From Pyrenochaeta sp. MPI-SDFR-AT-0127 (lineage: Eukaryota; Ascomycota; Dothideomycetes; Pleosporales; Cucurbitariaceae), in NCBI GenBank assembly GCA_020747015.1, contig JAGTJM010000040.1, positions 1-64,000 of the forward strand: DNA of 64,000 nt, read 5' to 3'. Positions 54,953-64,000 of the stretch are shown here, piece after piece (positions within the stretch are counted from its first letter, which is position 1; each line of letters starts with the position of its first letter). Made by a program: the position numbers and the translations under genes. Below the pieces are notes generated by a model. It worked only from the letters and a program-made list of their open reading frames with translations, was not told the DNA's origin and did no database searches.

Positions 54953-56180
54953 ATGGCGCAACCAACAAACCGCGATTCCGACATTATCCTCACAGACTAT
55001 ATGAGCTGGAAGCCTTAGTACGAGCAGCTAGAGGCCAGATGCCTATCACTTAAGGTTTGGCACCTCGTCGACCCTACGAGCGATGCCGTGCCGAAGACAG
55101 AGCCGACCCCTCTGACTGAGCCAAACATCGAAATGTACGAGAAACGCGCGGCGATTGGAGACCGACCTCCAGCAAATCCATCTGATTTAACTAATGGTGG
55201 ACAAACCGCATTCAAAACTGATGTTGATTACTATAAGACGCGACTTGACTCGTACAAAGTTGCAGCAACAAACTACAAAGACGAAGATGCAAGGTTAGAC
55301 AAGCTGTCGGTCTACATTTGAGCAACAGTCTCTGTCCACCTAAAGAAGACGTGCTGCAGACCAAAGCTCTCAATCTGAGAATGGGTAGCTACTTTGAAGA
55401 GCACTGTCGGCATCGACGATGAAGAAGAGCAACTGCGCGCTCAGGATCGATACATTGCAGCCTTAAGGCCAATAAGACAACCAACACATTAGGATAGCTG
55501 GCTGACTGAGTACGATCACGCAGCAACTATCGCAGAGACTGAAGAAATTGGAGAAGTCCAAAAACTCAATCATGTGATACAAGACTTCCTAAACACAGTT
55601 AGCAAGGTCAGCCCTAACTAGGTGCCATCATTCCAAGACCAAGGAAGACGCGAGCCAGGAATGAATCGAAAAGAAATGATGAAACGCTTCCGAGATCACA
55701 TAAGCTTATACTACCCAAAAGGGAGACAGCAGAAGGGCGCTTTTGCTGCAAGTGAAGCTTCATATCTCGCTGGCAGTGGTGCATCCACCCAGGACACGGA
55801 CAGGGACGCCTCTCTCGTGCCTGATAGCGCATCATCTGACCAACCTAAACAGGGGTTAAGGAGGAAGTCCTCGTCAAAAAAACGCCCAGCTGGTCATTCG
55901 ACCATATCCAAGCAGTCTCAGAATTAGGATAAAGCGGCAGCTAGAGGCACAAAATGCCCTGCTTGTGGACTACGCCATCTTCTTGCCAACTGCCTCTATA
56001 TTAATGATGACAATGCCCCAGACTGGTTCAAGCTGAGGGAATCAATATCAGAGCTGGTAAAGCTACGCCTACAATACGATCCTGATGTACAGGAACAAGT
56101 AAGGGCATTAAAAAGACAACGAACACAAACACCAAGCTTCAAGAACTCTCATACTCCTACACCTAAGATATCTACTAACT
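54953..56180 (+). pseudogene. Copia gag remnant
   Basis: ATG 54,953 opens MAQPTNRDSDIILTDYMSWK, then a TAG; the frame goes on through EMYEKRAAIGD and later, after further stops, reaches CPACGLRHLLANC (about 55,955-55,995), the C-x2-C-x3-H-x4-C knuckle typical of fungal copia Gag. It ends near 56,180. Confidence 0.85.
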
Positions 56181-59100
56181 GACTTAAAGGTTGGAAAATT
56201 ACAACAATTAATGCTGCGTTCATTGCTGCATCTTTCTAAGCCGAGCATTTAGACTACCCACTACGGCACTCCTTTATCCTTAATTTGGGCTTAACGATCC
56301 ACGTCACGAACGACTGAACTCGACTGCGAAGCCTGCGACCTCTAGTTACGGCAGATTGCATACTGGCTGGGAACACACGAATTTGGATATAAGGATATAG
56401 AATAGTGTAGCTTAACCTAAGAGGGCCATATGGACCAATAAGGCTCGTGCTGAACGATGTAGCATGGTGTCCAGAGATCCTATGCAATCTAGTCTCGTTC
56501 AGATTGCTTAGACAATAGGGTGTGTGGTGGGATAATAAGAATGAGCCTACAACTCTCAAGAGGCGAGACGACTCAACGATCGCATGCCTAAAAGAAGCAC
56601 ATGGACAATGGATACTCAAGCAACAAGACGAAATCCAGGTGGCTTTTCACACAAAAATAATCAATTCTCGATCAAAGCGAGCACTATAGAAAGCTGATGC
56701 GATGCGCTGGCATAAACGCATAGGACATCTAGGGCCGGCAGCTATCGAACACCTAGTCTAGCAATCTAAGGGGGTGCGCATTAAGGGAGTTACAACAGTT
56801 AAGTGCGACGCGTGCGGAAGAGCCAAAACTAAGCGGTAAATACGACGCGCACCTCGATCAAACCATGAAGGCCCAGGAGAAAGACTAGCTATCGACTTCC
56901 ATTCTTATGAGGAGGGAAGTTCAACGAAGGAGAAGAGTCAAATGCTCGTCACTGATTAATACTCCGGTTTCCTATGGGATTTTTACTTCAAGGACAATCG
57001 ACTTAGGAAGTCAATCATTAGGTTACTAGATATTATTGTCCAGTTCCTGAAGAAGCAGTACAACATCACTGTTAAAGTAATCGAATGTGATGGTGAGATT
57101 GCAACTACGAAGCTGGAGGTAGCACGATGGTGTACCGCGCAAGCAATACGACTTGAGCCTTTAGCCCTAGATACCCAAGCACAAAACGGTGGTGCTGAAC
57201 GCTCAGGGGGTGTAGTCAAAGATAAATCTCGCGCGATGAGGCTAGACGCAAACTTGCCGTGGGAGCTGTGGCCAGAGATTACACGAGCAGCAGTGTATTT
57301 ATATAATCGAACGCCGAACTACTCGAATCATTGGAAGTCACCGTACAAAGTCTTCTTCACATTTGCAGCTCTCTGAAACGGTATCGTAAGAACACCTCGA
57401 AAGCTGAGCCTGTCACACCTAAAAGCATATGGCTGCAAGGCCTTTGCCTTAACCGATGACACTCTTCGAGGCAAATCACGACTCTAACGTCTTGATTCGC
57501 GAGCTTGGATTGGATACCTAGTTGGATATCGGTCGTCCAATATCTATAGGGTCTGGATTCCAACCATGGGCAAGGTGATTAGCACTCGAGACGTAGTGTT
57601 CGACGAAGACACGATATTCAATGGGAAGACAGAAGACATTATGGATAATCTCATGCACAGCACCTTGAACGAGATAGCTGCATGGGTGAGATCCGCTGAG
57701 CTTCCAGAACCTACCCACGATCAACCAGAGACTGAAGCTTTCTTTGAAGATGATACAACACAGGATACTGAGCCAACCCAAGAACATGATAGCCCAGGAT
57801 ACCGCCAAGGAAGGAAGACGGATTACACCTATCCCAGACCACCAGCGACTCCACCGCCGGTAGCTCTGCTTGCGCATCTGCTAGCAGGCGCTTATCATGA
57901 AGACACTCAGGACTCAGATGCCTCATCAAAGACCATCCCATGGAAGGCCGCATTCATGGCTGGGACACAGGCTGGGAACATCGGAACGTACGAAGGCAGG
58001 CCAGTGGATAAAGCTCAAATGAAACGAATGCTGGCACAAGGACTAAGGCCTCATCTCAACCAACTTCCACCGCCGCCGTCAACCCAGAGGCAGGTAGAAG
58101 AACATCCACTCAGAGACTACTGGAAGGAAGCCCAGAGAGAGCATCTTAAGAGTCATGAGCAGATGAAATCATGGTCTGAAGTGCCCGTAAAGATAGTAAA
58201 AGCAAAGGGTCAACAGATCTTAGACTGCATGTGGGTGTACACCTACAAGCTCGACAAGGACTATCGCTTCAAGAGCTGTAAGGCGCGATTAGTCGTCTGA
58301 GGAGACCAACAGAGAAATATTACTTCTCAGGAAACCTATGCAGCTACTCTCGCGAGCCGGTCGTTTCGAATGCTGATGGCGATCGCTGCTTATTTCGATC
58401 TCGAGCTCAAACAGTACGACGTCACGAATGCTTTCGTTCATGCAGCAATAGACCGAGAGATCTACATGAGAATGCCACATGGTTATCGGAAGCCTGGGAC
58501 AGTGCTGCAAGTCAACAAGGCCTTATATGGGCTCCGAATATCACCAGTCCTCTGGCAGAAGGAATTCACATCAACCCTCAAGAAACTGGGCTTTCAGGGC
58601 GTCCCTCATGAGCCATGCTGTCTAATTAAAGACGGAATTATCATATTCTTCTATGTCGACGATATCATTCTTGCATACAGCAAGCAGAACGAGACTGAAG
58701 CCCAGCAAGCGATTCAACATCTTAGAGACAAGTACTCTATCACAGGTGGAGATGATCTTCAATGGTTTCTTGGAGTTGAAGTCATTAGGAACCAAGCGCA
58801 GCGCAAGATCCAGCTATCACAAGCAGCATACGCGGACAAGATCAGCCGCTTAGTCGACAGAAAGGACATCCGACATGACACTCCAATAGCGGCTATTGAA
58901 CTCAAGCCTCGAGAAGGCCTGGCTACTCCGTCAGAAATCAACAAGTACCAGCGAAAGATTGGATCCCTAATGTTTGCAGCTGTGACTACCCGTCCAGATA
59001 TTGCATTCGCGACGTCACGACTCGCACGCTTTCTGATGAATCTGGGACAGGAGCATCATGATGGAGCCGACCGAGTTCTACTCTACCTGCAGAGTACCAA

Positions 59101-59689
59101 AAATCGAGCGCTCGAGCTTGGCGGAGATAGTCGACTTGAAGTCGCGAGCGACGCCTCTTTCGCTGACAACACACTGGATAGAAAGAGCTCGCAGGGATAT
59201 ACAATCAAGTTGTTTGGTGGCTTAATTGCTTGGAAAGCAAGCAAGCAAGATACAGTCACAACCTCGACTACAGAAGCTGAGCTTCTTGCGCTATCACAAG
59301 TTGCAAAAGAAGCTATATTCATATCACGACTACTTAAGGAACTGCAAATTAATTTGTTTGAGGACACAATCACGATACAATGCGATAACACTCAAACTAT
59401 CCGGCTAATTAATGAAGAGGTCTCACGGTTGCAAACTAAGCTCCGGTATGTAGACATTCACAATCATTGGCTAAGACAGGAAGTGTTAAGAAGAAGTATT
59501 CGGGTTATCTATGTCCAATCAGCTAACATGCTAGCTGATGGCTTTACAAAAGCGCTGCCAGCCAACAAATGGGCACAGTTTCTAAGCCAAATGGGCCTTA
59601 TAGAGCGCACAGGAAGCAGAGAAATAACAGCAGCGCGCCTTAAAGAGATCCAAAGCCAAATCGAGAAGCTAGAGATCGAACAGGCGTAG
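56181..59689 (+). pseudogene. Copia pol remnant (protease, integrase, RT, RNase H)
   Basis: The protease remnant (LTIHVTND, with DSG decayed) is near 56,285. Integrase: HHCC site WHKRIGHLG...CDACGRAKT (56,706-56,835), then the D,D,E residues in LAIDFHSY (about 56,890), VIECDGEIAT (about 57,085) and NGGAERSGG (about 57,190). RT: LELKQYDVTNAFVHAAIDRE and the FFYVDDIILAYS active site at about 58,650. RNase H: DASFADNT, TSTTEAELLAL and ADGFTKALP. The last 440 codons (58,370-59,689) are fully open; earlier parts hold several stops, for example TGA near 58,300. Confidence 0.9.
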
Positions 59690-59792
59690 CTAGACGGTGA
59701 TTAATGCTTCTTGCACACGAGCTCTAGGCTTATTAGAAGATAATATAAGCAGTTCTTGTCCAGCTTAAAGCGGTTTCCAAGCTGAGGGGGTG

Positions 59793-60015
59793 TGTCAGAT
59801 ATAAGGAGAAGCTCAGAAGTACTGCATGAGAAAGGGCGATAAATAGTAGGACCGATAACCATTACTAGTCCACGGAACCTCCGGAAGCAGAGGAGACATA
59901 GAAGAAAGCAGGAGAGAGAACTCAACAAGCAACACAATGATGATCAACACACACATTCTATTTTATCGCAATCATCAATTTCTGTTAAGCGCATTTCAGC
60001 ATTTTTTATTTGACA
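59793..60015 (+). repeat. Copia 3' LTR
   Basis: 223 bp, nearly identical to 54,693-54,915. Preceded by the purine-rich GCTGAGGGGGTG, the likely polypurine tract. Confidence 0.95.
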
Positions 60016-60020
60016 AACGG
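60016..60020. repeat. Target-site duplication AACGG (right)
   Basis: Matches 54,688-54,692 exactly. Confidence 0.95.
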
Positions 60021-61366
60021 CGAGATAGGAGCTAATACGTCTTAGAGGCACTAGGGTAGGCGGAGGAGATCTAGTTATAGACCTCCTTAATAAGACGGGT
60101 GTAAAGCGAGGAGTTAATAGGTATATAAAGTCGATCTCTATAGAGTAGGAGTCCGTTCTCTATCTAATATTACTTTAGTAGGGTTTTTTATTCTTCTATA
60201 AAGGAATTCCGATTTTCTTAGAGGAGAGCCTTAATTAGCTCTAGGGAGTCTAAGTTTATAACGTCCTAGAGAGGAGTAATTACTAAAATAGTTAACTCTT
60301 ATAGAGGATAGTCCTTTAAGTAGCTTACTACTAGGTTAGAGTTAATACGGGTATATAATCTCTTAGGACCTAATAAAATACGTAAGTAGTTATCCTTCTA
60401 TACTACTTTAACACTATTAACCTCCTATTCGCGTTAACTTAGGGTATCTACCCTAGTATTACTTACGCCTAGTGTATATTTAATTTAGAAGTTAAACGGT
60501 GCTATAACCTCTACCTAATAGGCTTATTATATATTTAGTACTTTAGTAGTTATAAAGTATTTAAGGGACTAGTAATCTAAGTATACTTAGATCTAGTATT
60601 AAACTATAGATAGTTTAGGCCTCTATTTCGCGAACGTATACACGATTATAAAGAGTTCTTTATTATAGATTTCCTAGTTTAGTTTAGATCTAGATAGGGT
60701 ATAACTATAGAAGGTAATAGGATACTACTTTTTATTAGGGTGCCTTTAGGATAGAACTCCTGCGATTACGCTATTAGATATATCTATTTCTATCTTCGTT
60801 TTATATTTAGCGTCGAAATAGGCTAGGATTAGGATTACTAAAAGAGTAGCTTTAATTTTATTAAATACTCGCTAGTAGTTAGGGGACTATATAAAGGGAT
60901 TCGCTAGGCTCTAAAGAGTAATTATTAGCTTTATAATACGTAAGAAGTCTTTAATAAATTACCTATAGAATCTAGTAAACCCTAGGAACGACTTTATACC
61001 CGTAATTATAGTAGGTTTAGCCTAGTTTTAGAGGACTTCGACTTTAATAGGATCTACCTTAATTCCCTTATTTATTAAGATATATCTTAAATATCTAGTA
61101 CGAGTTATATAAAATTCGCTCTTCTTAATATCTACCTAGAGACTAGCTATCTAAAGTCGCTCTAGAACCTTATAAACGTGTTCCTAATAAGTTAGGGCGT
61201 CTTTAGAGTAGATTAGGATATTATCTAGGTAGGCTACGTAGAAATTATCTAGATAGTTAATTAAAACGTCGTTTATATATCTTTAATAGGTAGCGGGCCT
61301 ATTATAGAGTCTAAAGGGTAAGACCTTATATTTATAGCTACTATAACGGGTCTAAAAGGACGTGTA
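60021..61366 (-). pseudogene. Gypsy RT / RNase H remnant, element B
   Basis: Minus-strand reading near 61,330-61,190: YKVLPFRLYNRPATY, RYINDVL, NYLDNFYVAYLDNILIYSKD. This is the Gypsy reverse transcriptase with its YLDDILIYS active site in RIP-altered form (DD to DN). Further left come SFLGFTRFYR and FIKDF (near 60,960), then LAYFDAKYKTKIEIDISNSV (near 60,810), the RNase H start. Stops occur every few dozen codons. Confidence 0.85.
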
Positions 61367-61666
61367 TGTAACGACACAGGCACTAGAGGGTTCTGAAACG
61401 GATCCGAGTGCAACTTAAAGGTATATAGGAGTACGTGCTGCGGTGGATAACCAAGAACACCTCTATTCCTATAGGTCTAATACGGAAGGACAAGAAGAAC
61501 TTATCCTACTATCTACTACTAAAGAGCTATACTTATGTATAGAGAAATAGGGGTAACAGGGCCTATTCGGGACAGTATCGGAGGCAGGTCTAATACCACC
61601 TAAGTAGAACCCTTCCCTCTTATAGGAACGCGTGTGCGTCTCTATTTCTATATAACGTTCGTTACA
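61367..61666 (-). repeat. Gypsy family LTR, element C (3' LTR)
   Basis: 300 bp with intact TGTAACG...CGTTACA ends; the best reference copy of this family in the window. Confidence 0.9.
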
Positions 61667-61988
61667 TTACCCCCCTCCTTAGAAGAGATAGTCCCTATCT
61701 CTTACGGAGCCAGAAGGGCAATGTGTAGCACTCTTCAGATATCTTTCCTAATAGATCTTAAGTCCGTTCCGAATTAGATCTAAATCAGGGCTAACCTTAA
61801 ATCTGCGCTTACCTAGGTCTAAGTCGCCTTCACCTTAAGTTAGCCGTTTACTCGTTAGTATAATTAAAATAATCCTACCCACCGCAGTTATTTTCTCTCC
61901 TTTACACACCACTTCCTATCATAAGAGCCTACGCCTAAATCCTATCTAATACTATTTCTTAGCTAACTATTACTTAGCTACACCCATA

Positions 61989-62639
61989 ATACCCATTCCT
62001 ATGCCCCCTAGGGCTCTACCCGCGGCCTATAGGGTCATTTATATGCGCGCCATAAGGGCTTTAGCCCGCGGTAAAGATATTAAGTTTAGATTCCCCTTAG
62101 AGGGATCTAAGAAGTATATATATTATATATAGGGTAATAAGGTTTACCGCCTAGTTCCCCTATATGCGGGTTAGGAGTACGAGGAGCTAGAGGCTACCCT
62201 TAATCGCAGGTCTACTACTAAGGAGCGGATAGAGTTTAAGGAGGCGGAGGAGGAGGAGCTAGAGGAGGTAATAGCTACTATAGTTTTAGCGGCGTTACGG
62301 CTTAGGACTATAGTGTAGGTAGCGACTGCGTAGGTTAAAAGCCTAACCGCCGTCGAGCTACTGCATACCGCCCACCTTCGACAGGAGGAGTAGGCGGAGC
62401 AGATTTAGGCTATAGGGGCCAAACTAACCGAGTTAACTAGTGTAGTCGCTCAGTTAGTTATAGTAATAAGCGCGGTAGTAGGCACGTTAGTGCCTTCTCC
62501 CCTAGGTCCAGCTACGCGTAGACGGGGTTAGAAGCCTCGCGGAAGGAAAACGGGGGTAACGCTATTATTAGTTACTAGAGAGTTAGAGGGGGAGGCTCCT
62601 ATTACTCTATCGGAGAGCGAGTTAGAGACTAACCTTTAA
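61989..62639 (+). pseudogene. Additional ORF antisense to Gypsy pol, element C copy
   Basis: Exactly 217 codons including the final TAA, in one phase throughout. The start ATG of copy B is ATA here (a RIP-type change), and all interruptions are TAG/TAA single-codon changes, for example at TAG for Gln in QVKSL. It ends LSESELETNL. Shared with copy B: PPRALPAAYRV, FRFPLEGSKKYIYY, LNRRSTTKE, ALRLRT, RRRG and KPRGR. Conservation of phase over 650 bases in two mutated copies argues that it once encoded a protein. Confidence 0.65.
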
Positions 62640-62809
62640 TAGGAACGTTAGGGCCCGAAAGGACTCTAAGATAGGTTCTTATTATAGTAGTTATACTAGG
62701 CTTTACGGGGAGCTTCTATAGTATAATACTACCTATCTCTCTAAACTTAATTTAATTATCTATAAGTGCTATAAGGTCCTTAATACCCTTCTCCTAAGTA
62801 GTAATCTAT

Positions 62810-64000
62810 TTATATAGACTCCTTAGGGGTCCTAGCTGATTTGGATACTTATCGTAGAAGTCCCGAAGCTTATAAGGTGCGCCTATAAAGTTTAAGGCGT
62901 TATACTAAACTAGGTCTAGGTCGTGTCTAACCTACTTTACTTTATACTTTAACTTTAAGCGATAGAGCTTGCTTACTAGGATTTCCTCTACCTCCTATTC
63001 CTTAACGCCTTATATAGGCGTACTAGGCGGTTTCGGAGCCTCTTACCCTAGGAGGGGGTCAGAGGGATCTTTACAGAGGACATCTAGTGTAAAGACATTA
63101 TAGATCTTTAAGCCGTAAGGTAGTTTCAGCCTATAGGAGTAGCCTACTTATTCAAGCACTTTAAAGGGACCCTCCTATTATTCGGATAGTTTTTGGCTAG
63201 GGTAGTTAGCCGTAAGGTTCTTTATTAACAGGTAAACCTTATTACTAATAACCTAGTTACTAGGCTTACAGTAATAATCTACGACGGATCTCATTCGGTC
63301 CTAAGCCTTCTCTATATTCTTTTTCGCCTCCTACTACGCGTTATGCATATAGGTAGCAAGGGTAAGAGCCTCCTTATCATTTAGTATCTTAGAAAAGGTT
63401 AACTTTATAGGTTAGGCCTAGTCCTAACTCTAGCGTAGTTTAGAGCTGAATAGGACTTGTACAGTATTATTTTAAGCGTGTTATATAGTAGTGTAACTTA
63501 AGCTTAATTAATTATAGGTAATAGTTCGCTCTAGTTATCCTAATAGTAGGATACGAAGGGCCTCAGCCTTTAGTCTAAGTATTTATTTATAATCTCTATT
63601 TACCTATTAGTTTATTTATAATAGGCTGTAGATAGTTTTACCTTAACGCCTATAATCTAATAGAATTCAGACTAGAATTAGGACACAAACTAGGGACTGT
63701 GATTAGATACTATACTTTTAGGCGTGTGCCTAAAACGATAGATCTATTAGATAAATAGGGCGGCTATACCTTAGGCGTCGATAGTCTTATAGTAAGGGAT
63801 AGTAGTAGCCTGTTTAGATAAGTAGTTAATAATAACTATTACCTAATCGTATCTAGAGTGGTCTTAGGGGAACTCCTTAAAGTTAATATATAGATATTAT
63901 ATAGGTCTATTAGGGGCAGGGAGCGGCTGCAGGTAACTAGGGAGTTAGTTCTATCTTAGATAGCCTCGTTAGCAAGGGACGCAGTTCCTTACGTAGCGTT
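62810..64000 (-). pseudogene. Gypsy integrase C-terminal remnant, element C
   Basis: Close parallel to 53,480-54,660 of element B. The minus-strand integrase-end motifs lie at about 63,050-63,300. Truncated by the window end. Confidence 0.65.

Larger units (their letters stand above)
54693..60015 (+). mobile_element. Ty1/copia LTR retrotransposon, full length, inactivated
   Basis: 5323 bp with two 223-bp LTRs (TGTCAG...TTTGACA), a 5-bp target duplication, gag, protease, integrase, reverse transcriptase and RNase H in copia order (integrase before RT). Composition is normal (CpA and TpG frequent), unlike the surrounding Gypsy DNA. The LTRs differ by about three transitions by eye. Frames are interrupted by a limited number of TAG/TGA/TAA, so the element is dead but young. 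Confidence 0.95.
52035..61366 (-). mobile_element. Gypsy-type LTR retrotransposon B (minus strand), interrupted by a copia element
   Basis: Left LTR 52,035-52,332 lies in inverted orientation, so this is the 3' end. From right to left on the minus strand come reverse transcriptase (61,366 to about 60,900), RNase H (start near 60,820) and integrase to about 53,480. The part 54,693-60,015 is the younger copia insertion. At 61,366 the RT frame is cut by the LTR of element C, so the 5' part of B lies further right, outside the window. Heavily RIP-mutated. Confidence 0.8.
61367..64000 (-). mobile_element. Gypsy-type LTR retrotransposon C (minus strand), runs off the window
   Basis: The LTR at 61,367-61,666 is followed by sequence closely matching 52,333-54,660 of element B, in the same orientation: antisense ORF, then integrase end on the minus strand. 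It is inserted within the RT region of element B. Somewhat less RIP-mutated at its LTR edges than B (TGTAACGA and CGTTACA are intact). Confidence 0.85.

Noticed and set aside
1..64000. CRISPR array, bacterial operon or prophage
   Set aside because: Introns, RIP and gene families are fungal; no regularly spaced short repeats were seen.

Overview
The window is nuclear DNA of a filamentous ascomycete (Pezizomycotina; a Dothideomycete is my guess from gene style, not a proven placement). The signs are short GT-AG introns (mostly 44-60 nt, with CTAAC/CTGAC-type branch sites), fungal-only families (CHRD and PAN-like secreted proteins, HET domain, GH12, F-box-like and PPR proteins), the splicing factor RSE1 and the ribosome-assembly factor SDA1, and a large AT-rich block in which CpA/TpG are nearly absent, the mark of repeat-induced point mutation (RIP).

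Layout. 1-48.3 kb is gene-bearing, with wide gaps. In order: a partial secreted AspA/AstE-type zinc hydrolase (-), a small conserved protein with a reading-frame break (-), a CHRD protein (-), a large F-box protein (-), a broken APH/kinase-like gene (-), an F-box-like gene (+) preceded by a decayed partial copy of itself, GH12 endoglucanase (+) converging on an FAD monooxygenase (-), a PhoD-like phosphatase (+) converging on a histidine phosphatase (-) with two micro-exons, a PPR protein (+), a bZIP factor (+) behind a 3.2 kb gap, a 65-aa membrane protein (-), a PAN-like, probably GPI-anchored protein (+), RSE1 (-) divergent from SDA1 (+), a secreted HELFH metallopeptidase with a duplicated C-terminal module (-), a secreted Hsp70/actin-like protein (+) and a HET-domain relic (-).

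48.6-64 kb is a nested transposon graveyard. Gypsy element A (+ strand: LTR, gag with a RIP-destroyed CCHC knuckle, protease, start of RT) is interrupted at 52,035 by Gypsy element B of the same LTR family on the - strand. B is interrupted by a much younger Ty1/copia element (54,693-60,015, 223-bp LTRs, 5-bp target duplication AACGG) and by a further same-family Gypsy element C starting at 61,367 and leaving the window. Between the pol end and the left LTR, B and C both carry a ~217-codon reading frame on the strand opposite to pol. It is broken almost only by RIP-type stops and is the most unusual signal in the window.

Functionally, the secreted or surface enzymes (GH12, metallopeptidase, AspA-like, PhoD-like, CHRD, PAN) fit a saprotroph or plant-associated fungus. 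The housekeeping pair RSE1/SDA1 shares a 316-bp divergent promoter. Exon boundaries were read by eye from splice signals, frame and family motifs. No search was run, so family assignments rest on recognised motifs.
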